62,067 nt of DNA from an uncultured Pelagibacteraceae bacterium (lineage in GTDB: Bacteria > Pseudomonadota > Alphaproteobacteria > Pelagibacterales > Pelagibacteraceae), in assembly GCA_902615975.1 (NCBI GenBank), contig CACMRC010000009.1, forward strand, positions 1 to 62,067, read 5' to 3'. Made by a program: the position numbers and the translations under genes. How positions within the stretch are numbered: the first letter of the stretch is position 1; every line of letters begins with the position of its first letter. The notes below the pieces were generated by a model. That model saw only the letters and a list, made by a program, of their open reading frames with translations. It had not been told where the DNA came from and did not search any database. Shown in pieces: positions 47,227-56,807 of this stretch.

Positions 47227-47302
47227 TCCTCGGTAGCTCAGTTGGTAGAGCAGTTGACTGTTAATCAATTGGTCGCAGGTTCGAGTCCTGCCCGAGGAGC
47301 CA
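47227..47302 (+). tRNA. tRNA-Asn (GTT)
   Basis: The acceptor strands TCCTCGG and CCGAGGA pair fully, the D-arm starts TAGCTCAGTTGGTAGAGCA, the anticodon loop is GACTGTTAATC with anticodon GTT, and the T-arm has GGTTCGAGTCC. CCA is encoded after discriminator G. It follows tRNA-Cys by 50 bp in the same direction. Confidence 0.97.
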
Positions 47303-47366
47303 GAAATTAAATTAAAAAAAAAATTATCTCTTAAATAAAAATCTAGGGTCTTAATTAAAACTTTAA

Positions 47367-47738
47367 TTAAATTGCTTTAGAAATTCCTGATCCTGAAATT
47401 TGTAAAGATTTATTAAATTTTAATTTTTGATCAGCATTAAGTTCTGAATATAATTTAACCAAAAAATTATAATTAACATTCATGTGACCTTCTTGCGATT
47501 TTTCTAAATTCACTAAATATTCTGAAAAATCTTCAAAGAAATAATTAATCGGCACTTTTAGATAATTTGCAAGTTGCAGTAATCTTATCGAGCTTACTCC
47601 GTTGGTTCCTTTTTCATATTTTTGAATTTGTTGAAATGTAACGTTTATTGCTTTTGCTACTTTAGTTTGTGTTAAACCTAAAGCTAACCTTCTTAGCTTA
47701 AGCTTATTGCCTAAGTGTTTATTGAAATTATCTTCCAT
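47367..47738 (-). CDS. Small Xre-family transcriptional regulator
   Basis: The 123-residue protein has a Cro/CI-type helix-turn-helix (about residues 9-66: GNKLKLRRLALGLTQTKVAKAINVTFQQIQKYEKGTNG) and a short C-terminal segment that may dimerise. This layout is common among alphaproteobacterial Xre regulators related to stress or cell-cycle control. It lies downstream of aapP with a 190-bp gap. Its target cannot be told; the aap operon is one candidate by position only. Confidence 0.85.
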   Translation of the reverse strand: MEDNFNKHLGNKLKLRRLALGLTQTKVAKAINVTFQQIQKYEKGTNGVSSIRLLQLANYLKVPINYFFEDFSEYLVNLEKSQEGHMNVNYNFLVKLYSELNADQKLKFNKSLQISGSGISKAI

Positions 47739-47928
47739 TAAGACCCCTCTTAATTAAATTTTATAAAGTCTATTCAACCTATTTATTAATGTTACTGCAA
47801 TAGAAAAATTTATTTTTTTTCTTAAGAAATTTGGAATAATCAAAACACTGTCAAGCATTAGTTGAATGCAAAATTAAGATATTTCGATTGCGTTAACACA
47901 AGTTTATTGCTCAAAAGTTATATATTTT
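47739..47928. other. 190-bp gap between aapP and the Xre regulator
   Basis: This is among the longest gene-free stretches in the window. On the minus strand a perfect -35 TTGACA (47849-47854) could start the regulator transcript, but no convincing -10 follows at 16-18 bp. I see no tRNA, strong hairpin or plausible small gene on either strand. Confidence 0.4.
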
Positions 47929-48663
47929 TTATAGTATTTGACTTAAAAAAAGCTTAGTCCTATCACTCTTAGGGTTAGCAAAAAACTCCTTAGTTTCGGC
48001 TCTTTCAACAATCATTCCTTCATCCATAAATATAACCTCATCGGCTACCTCTTTAGCAAATCCCATCTCATGGGTAACAACTATCATTGTCATACCTTGG
48101 TTTGCTAAATCAACCATTACGTCTAAAACTTCTTTAATCATTTCTGGATCTAAAGCTGATGTAGGCTCATCAAACAACATAATTTTAGGTTCCATACAAA
48201 GAGCTCTAGCTATCGCAACCCTTTGTTGTTGACCACCAGATAATTGACCAGGAAATTTTTGTGCTTGATCAAGAATTTGAACTCTTTCTAAATGTTTTAA
48301 AGCTAATTCCTCAGCTTCTTTTTTTGGCATTTTTTTAACCCAAATTGGTGCAAGTGTACAATTATCTACAATTGATAAATGAGGAAATAAATTAAACTGT
48401 TGAAATACCATTCCAACTTCTGCTCTAATTTGTTCAATATTTTTTGTATCTTCTGTTAACGTGTTTCCATCAACAATAATATCACCTTGCTGATGTTCTT
48501 CTAATCTATTGATGCATCTAATTAATGTAGACTTACCTGACCCTGATGGACCACAAACAACAATTTTTTCTTTTGGTTTAACCTCAAGATTAATATCTTT
48601 TAAAACTTGAAAATCACCAAACCATTTATTTACATTTTTTATTTGAATAATACTGTCAGACAT
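47929..48663 (-). CDS. aapP: General amino-acid ABC transporter ATP-binding protein
   Basis: AapP powers import of polar and other L-amino acids. The 244-residue protein has Walker [10 protein letters not shown], the signature [15 protein letters not shown], Walker [14 protein letters not shown] and the switch region VVTHEMGFA. It is the last gene of aapJ-Q-M-P, 3 bp after aapM. GlnQ-type naming would fit equally by motif; the two large permeases favour Aap. Confidence 0.93.
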   Translation of the reverse strand: MSDSIIQIKNVNKWFGDFQVLKDINLEVKPKEKIVVCGPSGSGKSTLIRCINRLEEHQQGDIIVDGNTLTEDTKNIEQIRAEVGMVFQQFNLFPHLSIVDNCTLAPIWVKKMPKKEAEELALKHLERVQILDQAQKFPGQLSGGQQQRVAIARALCMEPKIMLFDEPTSALDPEMIKEVLDVMVDLANQGMTMIVVTHEMGFAKEVADEVIFMDEGMIVERAETKEFFANPKSDRTKLFLSQIL

Positions 48664-48666
48664 AAT

Positions 48667-50109
48667 TTATCGCTCTGTTTTATATTTCTGTTCTAAATTA
48701 TAGCTATACTTACTCATTGCATAACAAATAATCCAGAAAATTATTGCAGCAAAAACATAGCCTTCCATAGCAAAACCTAACCACTCTGGATTAGTTTTGG
48801 CTAAATTTAACATTCCTACTATTTCAAGTAAACCAACTACAAATATTAAAGGAGTATCTTTAACTAGTGCTAAAAAAGTATTAGCAATACCTGGAATTAC
48901 TAATTTTAAAGCTTGTGGAAGAATTACAAATATATGCATTCGCCAATAACCCATTCCAAGTGATTTTGCAGCTTCGTATTGACCACGTGGTAATGCTTGT
49001 AAACCTCCTCTAATAACTTCAGCAACATAAGCTGCTTCAAATAAAGAAATAGCTATTATACATCTCACCAATTTATCTATAAAAAAATCTGCAGGTAAAA
49101 ACATTGGAAACATCACAGCAGACATAAATAAAACTGTAATTAACGGAACACCTCTCCAAAATTCAATAAACCCAATTGATATATATCTTATTAAAGGAAA
49201 ATCTGATCTTCTGCCAAGAGCAAATGCCATTCCTATAGGGAAACAGAATATTAAACAGAAAAATGAAATTATAAATGTAAGTGATAATCCTCCCCAAGCT
49301 CCAGTTTCGACCCAATTTAATCCATCAAGTTTACCGAGTTCAATTAATTCCTCGTAAAAGATGAAATATTTTAAAGCAATATAAAGAGTGATTGGCACAA
49401 ATATAAAATAATAAAATTTAAATTTACTTGGAATAAAGAAACCAATAATAATTGAAATTACTGCTGCGATTATTCCATAAGAAAAGTCAAAAAATATAGG
49501 ACCACCTGATATAAAAAAGAAAATAAATAGAAATGCTATAAATGGATAAATTACAACATAATATAAAGTTAAATATTTTTTAAATTTTTCTGTAGCAAAA
49601 TATCCTACAGAACCTAAAAGAGCTAAAGCAATAAAAGATAAATTTATTCTCCACTGTTCTGCATTTGGATACATTCCATACATAAATCTTCTAAACCAGA
49701 CTTTAATGTAAGTCCAACAAGCACCAGTGCCTGAGCAAACATCTTTACTATCACCAGCAAAACTTGCATCAACCACAAACCAACTTAAAACTGGTGGTAT
49801 TGATTTAATAATTATAAAAATAATTAATAGGGATAAGATTGCATTAAAATTATTTGTATTAATATTTTTATTTACTTGATCTAGAAATTTATTACCACTG
49901 TGTTCAATTCTAATAAAATACAGTCCTATAAAACCTAATAAAATTGGAATTATAAAGCTTAGTGATGCAGGCAAAAATCCAGTGACATTTATACTAAAGA
50001 ATGAATTAAGAAAAACATCAATAACACTAACAACAAATAAAAATGAACCCACGTATAAAAAGGTAGTCAAATTGTCTTTATCTGGTCTTAAAAAATTAAT
50101 TTTTGACAT
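48667..50109 (-). CDS. aapM: General amino-acid ABC transporter permease AapM
   Basis: The 480-residue membrane protein has about ten helices, with a long N-terminal half unlike small His/Gln permeases, and a C-terminal core with the EAA loop EAAKSLGMGYWRMHIFVILPQALKLVIPG. The cysteines in DVCSGTGACWTY lie in the periplasmic loop. It starts right after aapQ and is followed by aapP. The size fits AapM of rhizobia. Confidence 0.92.
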   Translation of the reverse strand: MSKINFLRPDKDNLTTFLYVGSFLFVVSVIDVFLNSFFSINVTGFLPASLSFIIPILLGFIGLYFIRIEHSGNKFLDQVNKNINTNNFNAILSLLIIFIIIKSIPPVLSWFVVDASFAGDSKDVCSGTGACWTYIKVWFRRFMYGMYPNAEQWRINLSFIALALLGSVGYFATEKFKKYLTLYYVVIYPFIAFLFIFFFISGGPIFFDFSYGIIAAVISIIIGFFIPSKFKFYYFIFVPITLYIALKYFIFYEELIELGKLDGLNWVETGAWGGLSLTFIISFFCLIFCFPIGMAFALGRRSDFPLIRYISIGFIEFWRGVPLITVLFMSAVMFPMFLPADFFIDKLVRCIIAISLFEAAYVAEVIRGGLQALPRGQYEAAKSLGMGYWRMHIFVILPQALKLVIPGIANTFLALVKDTPLIFVVGLLEIVGMLNLAKTNPEWLGFAMEGYVFAAIIFWIICYAMSKYSYNLEQKYKTER

Positions 50110-51261
50110 TTATTTTTCCTTAATAGCAATTTTTTTATTATACCAATTCATAAGAATTGAAATTGAAATACTTAAGCTTAAGTAGGTAAGCATCGTTATT
50201 GAAACTATTTCAATTGCTTTACCAGTTTGCATTAAAGCTGTACCAGCAAAAACTAATACTAGATCAGGATAAGCAATAGCAGCAGCTAATGATGAATTTT
50301 TTGTTAGATTTAAGTATTGATTAGTTGTTGGTGGAATAATAATTCTTAATGCTTGTGGCATAACAACTAATTTTAAAACTTGATTTGGATTTAATCCAAT
50401 AGAGGCAGCTGCTTCTTTTTGACCTTTACCTACACCTTGAATTCCAGCTCTTACACACTCAGCAATAAAAGTTGCTGTATATAATGCCAGCGATAAAGTT
50501 AAAGCTATTAATTCGGGGGGTAAGCTTATACCACCTTCATATTTGAATGAAGTTGCAGCTAATTGCTTTAATTTAGGAATTTCAAACGATAAACTTACAC
50601 CGCCTATTAAAAAACTTAATAAAGGCAAAATAAAGATTAAACCTATTGATATCCAAAAAACTGGTAACTGTTTACCTTGTGTTTCTTGAACTTTTCTTGC
50701 ATGAATTCTAATTACAACTATTGCAATTATTGCTGCAACTATTGAATATAAAAATATATTGAGATTTTCCCAAATAAATGCTGGAACATATAAACCTTTA
50801 ATCGTTAAGAAAAAAACACCCAACATTGCATCTGCATCCTGAGGCAAAGGTAAAGCTCTTAAAGCAGCAAAATACCAAAAAAATATTTGTAATAGCAATG
50901 GAATGTTTCTAAAAAATTCTACATAGAATGCAGCGAACTGATTTATTAAATAATTTGGTGAAAGTCTTGCAACACCAACTATAACTCCTAAAATTGTAGC
51001 AATAATAATTCCAATTACAGAAACTAAAATAGTATTAAGCAAACCAACAAGGTAAGCTCTGAAATAAGAATGTGATCCATCGTATTCTATAAGTGAAAAC
51101 TGTACATCAAATGAAGATTCCTGAGAAAGAAACCCATATCCAAAATCAATACCCCTGTTCTCCATATTGATTTGAGCATTGTATGTAAAAAATCCAAAAA
51201 CTAACACTACAACTAAAACGGTAATTAATTGGGGAATGATTTTTTGTAATTTCAGGTCCAT
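50110..51261 (-). CDS. aapQ: General amino-acid ABC transporter permease AapQ
   Basis: The 383-residue permease has about eight helices and the EAA loop KEAAASIGLNPNQVLKLVVMPQALRIIIPP. It is the first permease gene after aapJ, from which it is separated by a strong hairpin terminator, and its stop adjoins the aapM start. AapQ and AapM form the channel heterodimer. Confidence 0.93.
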   Translation of the reverse strand: MDLKLQKIIPQLITVLVVVLVFGFFTYNAQINMENRGIDFGYGFLSQESSFDVQFSLIEYDGSHSYFRAYLVGLLNTILVSVIGIIIATILGVIVGVARLSPNYLINQFAAFYVEFFRNIPLLLQIFFWYFAALRALPLPQDADAMLGVFFLTIKGLYVPAFIWENLNIFLYSIVAAIIAIVVIRIHARKVQETQGKQLPVFWISIGLIFILPLLSFLIGGVSLSFEIPKLKQLAATSFKYEGGISLPPELIALTLSLALYTATFIAECVRAGIQGVGKGQKEAAASIGLNPNQVLKLVVMPQALRIIIPPTTNQYLNLTKNSSLAAAIAYPDLVLVFAGTALMQTGKAIEIVSITMLTYLSLSISISILMNWYNKKIAIKEK

Positions 51262-51273
51262 TTGAACGCTTAT

Positions 51274-51306
51274 AAAAAAAAGGGCTAGAAAAATCTAGCC
51301 CTTTTT
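51274..51306 (-). terminator. Hairpin terminator between aapJ and aapQ
   Basis: On the minus strand an 8-bp GC-containing stem (GGGCTAGA/TCTAGCCC) extended by five A:T pairs closes a TTTT loop and is followed by a T-run. It lies 19 bp after the aapJ stop and 13 bp before the aapQ start, in the same layout as the pstS/pstC hairpin. Confidence 0.88.
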
Positions 51307-51324
51307 AATTAGTTAATTATGCAA

Positions 51325-52365
51325 TTATCTTGCAGGTGGTACATAAAGAATTCCACCTTTAGTCCATAATTCATTTGGACCTCTGTCAGGTAAAATTCCA
51401 GTGTCAGCTATATTTCTTTTGTAGCTTTCACCATAGTTACCAACTTGCTTGATAATTCTTAAACTCCACTCGTTGTCTAGACCAAAAGCAGCACCTAATT
51501 CACCTTCAGCACCAACTAATCTTTTTACAGCTGGATTGTCTGAAGTTTTCATAGAGTCTGCATTTGAAGAAGTAATTCCATACTCTTCTGCTTCGATCAT
51601 AGCATTTAAAGACCATCTAACGATATCTTCCCAAACAGAGTCGCCTTGTCTTACAACCGGTCCTAAAGGCTCTTTAGAAACAGTTTCAGGCAATACAATG
51701 TGATCATCTGGGTTAGACATTTTAGTTCTTTGTGCAGCTAAACCTGATTTATCAGTAGTGTAAGTATCACATCTACCAGCATCATAAGCAGCTACAACTT
51801 CATCAGCTTTTTCGAAAGCAACTGGCTCATAAGAAATTCCTTTTGAGTTAAAGAAGTCTCTCATGTTTAACTCAGTTGTTGTACCAATGTTTGTACAAGC
51901 TGAGATACCATCTTTGAATTGGCTTGTTGAAGTAATACCAGAACTTTTTCTAACCATGAAACCTTGACCATCGTAGAAGTTTACTCCAACGAAAGTAAGT
52001 CCGATATCAGCATCCCTAGAAAGAGTCCAAGTTGTGTTTCTTGATAAGATATCAATCTCACCAGAAGTTAAAGCTGTAAATCTTTCTTTAGCACTTAGTG
52101 GTGTAAACTTAACTTTGTTTGCATCACCTAGTACTGCAGCAGCTACCGCTCTACATACATCAACGTCGATACCAGTCCAATTTCCAGCTGCATCCGCATT
52201 AGAAAATCCTGGAAGACCTTGAGATACTCCACATCTTACAAAACCCTTCTTTTGAGTGTTTTTAAGTGTTTTAGATTTTTTAGCAGCCATAGTTTCTGTT
52301 GTAAAAGTAAACAACACTGCAACCATAGCAACTAAAGAAGTTAATTGTTTTAAGTATTTAAACAT
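51325..52365 (-). CDS. aapJ: General amino-acid ABC transporter periplasmic binding protein
   Basis: AapJ binds amino acids in the periplasm. The 346-residue protein starts with a signal peptide (about residues 1-27, ending TMA) and has the type-II binding fold with GFSNADAAGNWTGIDVDVCRAVAAAVLGD and EPLGPVVRQGDSVW. AAGGA precedes the ATG. The gene leads the aap operon; the 178-bp gap on its 5' side toward tRNA-Arg must hold its promoter, though I see no convincing -35/-10 pair. Confidence 0.95.
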   Translation of the reverse strand: MFKYLKQLTSLVAMVAVLFTFTTETMAAKKSKTLKNTQKKGFVRCGVSQGLPGFSNADAAGNWTGIDVDVCRAVAAAVLGDANKVKFTPLSAKERFTALTSGEIDILSRNTTWTLSRDADIGLTFVGVNFYDGQGFMVRKSSGITSTSQFKDGISACTNIGTTTELNMRDFFNSKGISYEPVAFEKADEVVAAYDAGRCDTYTTDKSGLAAQRTKMSNPDDHIVLPETVSKEPLGPVVRQGDSVWEDIVRWSLNAMIEAEEYGITSSNADSMKTSDNPAVKRLVGAEGELGAAFGLDNEWSLRIIKQVGNYGESYKRNIADTGILPDRGPNELWTKGGILYVPPAR

Positions 52366-52543
52366 TATTCTTCCTTTATGTTATTTTTATTTGTTAACAA
52401 ATAATTCAAAATTACTTTTGAATATTTATAATTTAAACATGTAAGAAAATACTGTTCAAGGAAAATTAACAACAAATTTGAATTCTATATAGATTTACGT
52501 CAAGCCCAATTTTTTAAATAATTAATAGGTAAAAAGTAAGAAA

Positions 52544-52620
52544 TGGCGCGCCCTGGAGGATTCGAACCTCCGACCCTCGGTTTAGAAAACCGATGCTCTA
52601 TCCAGCTGAGCTAAGGGCGC
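52544..52620 (-). tRNA. tRNA-Arg (TCT)
   Basis: Read on the minus strand, the acceptor strands GCGCCCT and AGGGCGC pair, the D-arm is TAGCTCAGCTGGATAGAGCA, the anticodon loop is TTTCTAA with anticodon TCT, and the T-arm has GGTTCGAATCC. The discriminator is G and CCA is encoded. It lies between trkH and aapJ. Confidence 0.97.
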
Positions 52621-52648
52621 AAAATTTATTGATATATATAATACTTAA

Positions 52649-54055
52649 TTAATTTTTAAAAAGAAATTTTTTTGCAATCAGCAATAAAGACAATAGTTCA
52701 ACTCTTCCGATTATCATAAAAAATATGAGAAAATATTTAGTTAAAAAGTGTAAATTTTGAAAATCAAAATCTGATATTCCATAAGCTGACGAATTAACAG
52801 TATTCATTAAGGTTAATACAGCTAATTTAAAGGAATATTCAAATTGAATATTAAATAAGGACAATAAGACAGATAAAGAAAAAAGAGAAATAACAAAAAT
52901 TAGTATTGTTAAAAAATATTTATTTATATCTTTAGTATCAAAATTAATTTTAGAGAAAATTAGTTTGTTCATAAATACATTTTTTGGCCTACTAAAAGAA
53001 AGAATTTGATTCATAGAATATTTAGTTAAAGAATATATTTTTAAAAATCTTAATCCCGAGCTTGTTGAAAAAAAAGAGCCTCCAACAATTACGAGTAAGA
53101 TATAAATGAAGTTTAAATTAGCTTGATCAACTTCAAGTGAGATACCTATATTTGAAATACTGCTAACTAAAGATAAAAAACTGTATGTGAAATTAGAATC
53201 ATAGCTAAAGAAAACAAAAAAAATACTTACAACTACAATAAAATACAAAAATAAATGTATGTCTTCATATAAAAAATTTAAATTTTTATTTCTTAAAAAA
53301 ATTAAATTATAAGAAAAAAAAATACTAAAAAAAGAAATCAGCATTAAAAAAGAAAATATAATCACCTGAAAATCATTCACTAAAATTGATGAAAGATCAT
53401 TTGAAGGTAAAAATCCACCTGATGAAATTATTGTCATTGCTAAATTTAGTGAGTTAAACGATCTAATTCCAAGAATATTTAAAATAATAAAAATTGATAT
53501 TGTTAATCCAGAGTATAATAAAAGAATTTTAACTGATTGTTTTAAAACCTCTGAAGAATCAAAAGATAAAAAATTGGTTAAAGATTTTTTTAGACTTTCA
53601 TCATAGATATCAATTAAAAAAATAATAGAATATAAAAAATACAAACCTCCAATCCACTGTATAGATGATCTCCATAATATTAAACCTTGATCAATATGTT
53701 TTATATTTTCAAAAATGGTAAAACCTGTTGACGTAAATCCTGAAACAGCTTCAAATAAAGAATTTATAAAAGTTAAGTTATAAATACTTAAATAAAAAGG
53801 TATTGATAAAATTAAAGGCATTAAAGCATATCCTAATAAAACTGTAAGTATTTTTTCAAATATTGAAGGCTTTTTAAGATCAGTTTTAATTCTGTAAAAA
53901 ATTAATCCAATTACCAAAGAAATAATTAAACTAAAATAATATGTGTTCAGGTTTAGATATAAATTAAAATAATATGAATAAATAATATTAAAAAAAGAAA
54001 AAATAGATATTAATATAAAAAAGAAACTCAAGTACTTTACTCTAAAAAATGACAT
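52649..54055 (-). CDS. trkH: TrkH-family potassium uptake protein
   Basis: TrkH is the potassium channel subunit gated by TrkA. The 468-residue protein has about ten helices. Four pore-loop glycine segments can be placed: SGFTSTGFT, IISSGGFLP, SISNIGISL and SSAYGISDF. The third and fourth differ from the more usual SNTGFG-like and GPGFG-like forms. It follows trkA by 4 bp, so the two subunits are co-expressed after ntrYX. Confidence 0.88.
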   Translation of the reverse strand: MSFFRVKYLSFFFILISIFSFFNIIYSYYFNLYLNLNTYYFSLIISLVIGLIFYRIKTDLKKPSIFEKILTVLLGYALMPLILSIPFYLSIYNLTFINSLFEAVSGFTSTGFTIFENIKHIDQGLILWRSSIQWIGGLYFLYSIIFLIDIYDESLKKSLTNFLSFDSSEVLKQSVKILLLYSGLTISIFIILNILGIRSFNSLNLAMTIISSGGFLPSNDLSSILVNDFQVIIFSFLMLISFFSIFFSYNLIFLRNKNLNFLYEDIHLFLYFIVVVSIFFVFFSYDSNFTYSFLSLVSSISNIGISLEVDQANLNFIYILLVIVGGSFFSTSSGLRFLKIYSLTKYSMNQILSFSRPKNVFMNKLIFSKINFDTKDINKYFLTILIFVISLFSLSVLLSLFNIQFEYSFKLAVLTLMNTVNSSAYGISDFDFQNLHFLTKYFLIFFMIIGRVELLSLLLIAKKFLFKN

Positions 54056-54059
54056 TTAA

Positions 54060-55451
54060 TTATATAGAACTTATTCGAAATATATTCTCGACTACTGAAA
54101 TAGAGTCTTTCTTTGCTAAAAAAACAATTTTATCATCTTTCTGAAATACAAAATTTGATCTCGGAATTATAACTTTATTTTCTCTTAGGATCGCACCAAT
54201 TCTTATTTCATCTGGTAAATTTGAATTTTTTAATTCTTTATTAATAAGTTCTGACGTTTCTATAATTTCAGCTTCAATTACTTCATATTCGCCATTCATA
54301 ATTGTGTATGCTGTTTCAATTGTACCTTTGTGAATATGTTTTAAAATACTAGATACAGTGTTCATTCTTGGATCAATAAGATCATCAATTTTCAAAGAGT
54401 TTTGTAACAAAGAATAATTTGGTTTATTAATTAAAGCCATTGTTCTTTTGTCATCAATATCCTTTTCATCTTTTGCAAATTTTTCAACAAGAACACTTAC
54501 CATCAAATTATCTTCATCATCATTTGTTAAAGCAAGAACTGTTTCGGCTTCTTGTAAATTAGCCTCTACTAGAACCTCTTCGTCTAAAGCATCACCATTA
54601 ATGATAATTGTATTGTTTAATTCACCAGCAAGAAATTCAGCTCTTTCTTTATTTTTTTCAATAATTTTTACTCTTGCTGCATCCAAAGTTTCTTCAATGT
54701 TTTTAGCTAAATTAAAACCTATATTTCCGCCTCCTACAATTAAAATATTTTTAGATACTTTTTCATCATGTCCAAAAGCTTCTAAGGTATCTGACATTTG
54801 TGAGGAATTTATTATTACATAAATTTTATCATTTTTTCTTACGTCATCGTTTTTTTTTGGAATTATAAATTTATCGTCTCTTATAATTCCTATGATATTT
54901 GCGTCTAAATTTGTATGTTTTTTAGTTAAATCGTTGAGTTTGATGTTAATTAATTTACAATTTTCATTAATTAAAATTTCTAATAATCTAATTTTATTAT
55001 CAGCAAATGGAACGCTATCTAATGCTCCTGGTGCCTCAAGTTTTCTTTGTATTGATTTTGCAATCTCGATTTCAGGAGAGATAATTACATCAATGGGTAA
55101 ATTTTCTTTATTGTAAACTCTTGTAAATTTTGGATTTAAGTAATCTTGGGATCTTATTCTAGCTATTTTTTTTGGAATTTTAAAAATTGAAAAAGCTATT
55201 TGGCAAATGAGCATATTAATTTCATCATTTCTAGTGACTGCTATAATCATATCAGTCTCTGCTGCGTTAGCTTTTTCTAAAATAGAAGGATAAGTACCTT
55301 TTCCTACTATAGCTTTAACATCTAAAGCATCATCGATTTTTTGAATATCTTCACTAGATGGGTCAATAACAGTTATTGAATGACCTTGCTCACTTAGCTG
55401 TTTAGCTATAGTGAACCCTACTCTTCCAGCTCCACAAATGATTATATTCAT
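54060..55451 (-). CDS. trkA: Trk system potassium uptake protein TrkA
   Basis: TrkA is the cytoplasmic NAD(H)/nucleotide-binding gate of the Trk channel. The 463 residues contain two RCK units, each with a Rossmann motif: IIICGAGRVGFTIAKQL at the start and ILIVGGGNIGFNLAKNI at about residue 235, each followed by a TrkA-C domain. It begins just after the ntrX stop, the same ntrY-ntrX-trkA order seen in other alphaproteobacteria. Confidence 0.95.
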   Translation of the reverse strand: MNIIICGAGRVGFTIAKQLSEQGHSITVIDPSSEDIQKIDDALDVKAIVGKGTYPSILEKANAAETDMIIAVTRNDEINMLICQIAFSIFKIPKKIARIRSQDYLNPKFTRVYNKENLPIDVIISPEIEIAKSIQRKLEAPGALDSVPFADNKIRLLEILINENCKLINIKLNDLTKKHTNLDANIIGIIRDDKFIIPKKNDDVRKNDKIYVIINSSQMSDTLEAFGHDEKVSKNILIVGGGNIGFNLAKNIEETLDAARVKIIEKNKERAEFLAGELNNTIIINGDALDEEVLVEANLQEAETVLALTNDDEDNLMVSVLVEKFAKDEKDIDDKRTMALINKPNYSLLQNSLKIDDLIDPRMNTVSSILKHIHKGTIETAYTIMNGEYEVIEAEIIETSELINKELKNSNLPDEIRIGAILRENKVIIPRSNFVFQKDDKIVFLAKKDSISVVENIFRISSI

Positions 55452-56807
55452 CTAATTAAATTCTTTGATGCCTAAACCTTTTAATTTTCTATGTAATGCG
55501 CTTCTTTCCATTCCAACAAAATTTGCTGTTTTTGAAATATTTCCATTAAACTTTTTTAGTTGAATAGTTAAATACTCCTTTTCAAATTTTTCTCTAGCTT
55601 CTTTTAGTGGCACAGAAAGGCTATTTTCAGCCAATTGATCATCAAAATTTGTATTTTTTAGAGATTCTTTAATAATATTTGAAATTTTATCTTTAGTGTC
55701 AGGCTGTAATATTGCTATTCGCTCAATTAAATTTCTTAACTCTCTGACATTGCCATACCAATTGTGATTAAGTATGTAACTGTTATTTTCATCTATTTCT
55801 AATTCTTTAATTTTATAATTTTCAGAGATTTTTTTTGAAAAATATTTAATTAACAAGGGTATATCTGAAATCCTTTGATTTAATGGTTCAATATTTATTT
55901 CAAAAACATTTAATCTATGAAATAAATCCTCTCTAAAATTTCCAATTTCTATTTCTTTTTTTAAATCTTTACTTGATGAGCAAACTAATCTTACATCTAC
56001 GCTAACATCATTGCTTCCGTTAACTCTTTTAAATTTTTGATCAGTTAGAACTCTTAGTATTTTAGATTGTATGTCCAATGGTATTTCTGAAACTTGATCT
56101 ATTAAAAGTGTTCCTTTGTTGGCCTTTTCTAGTGCGCCATACGAGATAGAGCCATTTTCTTTTTCTTCACCAAATAATTCTAATTCATACTTATTAATAT
56201 CTAGTAAAGCGCCATTTAAAACAATAAATGGATTTTTACTCCTAGAAGAAGCTTTATGAATTTTTCTAGCAATTAATTCTTTTCCTGAACCTGAAGGACC
56301 ACTTATAAAAACTCTACTTTCAGTTACTGAAATTTTTTTAATTTGATCAATTATATTGACTATGTTTTTGCTGTTTCCAATTAATTCATAAGATGAAAAC
56401 AATTTACTTTCATACTCTTTATTTTGTTTTTTTAAATTAAAGTTTTCAACTGCTCTTTTAACAAAGTTAAGTAATCTTTCTTGATCAAATGGTTTTTCTA
56501 TAAATTCAAATGCTCCATGCTGCAAAGATTTGACAGCCATTTCAATATTTGCATGGCCAGAAATAATTATAACTGGAGTATCTTTATTTTTAGATTTAAT
56601 ATGTGAAAGAAGCTCAATACCGTCGTTATCTCCCTTATCTAATTTAACATCAAGAATTGCAACATCAGGTAATTTTTTATCTATTTCTGCAAGTGCTTGG
56701 TTGTAATTTGCAGCTAATCTAGTTTTATAACCAGCATCAATAATTAATTCATTAATTATATTTCTGATATCAGCATTATCGTCTACGATTAAAATTTCTT
56801 CACTCAT
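55452..56807 (-). CDS. ntrX: Nitrogen-regulation response regulator NtrX (atypical AAA+)
   Basis: NtrX is the partner of the sensor NtrY. The 451-residue protein has a normal receiver (Asp53, Lys105), an AAA+ domain with Walker A GPSGSGK (170-176) and a C-terminal Fis-type helix-turn-helix (NISKTANFVGMERSALHRKL). Two features are unusual: Walker B ends in Asp237-Gln238 rather than Asp-Glu, and the GAFTGA loop used to contact sigma-54 is replaced around residues 217-225 (ENGSISYGA). This points to a regulator that does not drive sigma-54 open complexes. Confidence 0.92.
   Translation of the reverse strand: MSEEILIVDDNADIRNIINELIIDAGYKTRLAANYNQALAEIDKKLPDVAILDVKLDKGDNDGIELLSHIKSKNKDTPVIIISGHANIEMAVKSLQHGAFEFIEKPFDQERLLNFVKRAVENFNLKKQNKEYESKLFSSYELIGNSKNIVNIIDQIKKISVTESRVFISGPSGSGKELIARKIHKASSRSKNPFIVLNGALLDINKYELELFGEEKENGSISYGALEKANKGTLLIDQVSEIPLDIQSKILRVLTDQKFKRVNGSNDVSVDVRLVCSSSKDLKKEIEIGNFREDLFHRLNVFEINIEPLNQRISDIPLLIKYFSKKISENYKIKELEIDENNSYILNHNWYGNVRELRNLIERIAILQPDTKDKISNIIKESLKNTNFDDQLAENSLSVPLKEAREKFEKEYLTIQLKKFNGNISKTANFVGMERSALHRKLKGLGIKEFN

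Noticed and set aside
47101..47310. 69-codon open reading frame across the two tRNA genes
   Set aside because: It is the plus-strand read-through of tRNA-Cys and tRNA-Asn, both with complete cloverleafs and encoded CCA ends.
47351..47370. Inverted repeat of nine A/T bases near the end of the Xre gene as a terminator
   Set aside because: The stem is made only of A:T pairs with a two-base loop and no T-run on the coding side, so it is not better than chance in this base composition.
47849..47854. Sigma-54 promoter for the Xre gene or aap operon
   Set aside because: The site matches a sigma-70 -35 (TTGACA), no -24/-12 GG-GC pair is present, and the NtrX in this window lacks the sigma-54 contact loop.
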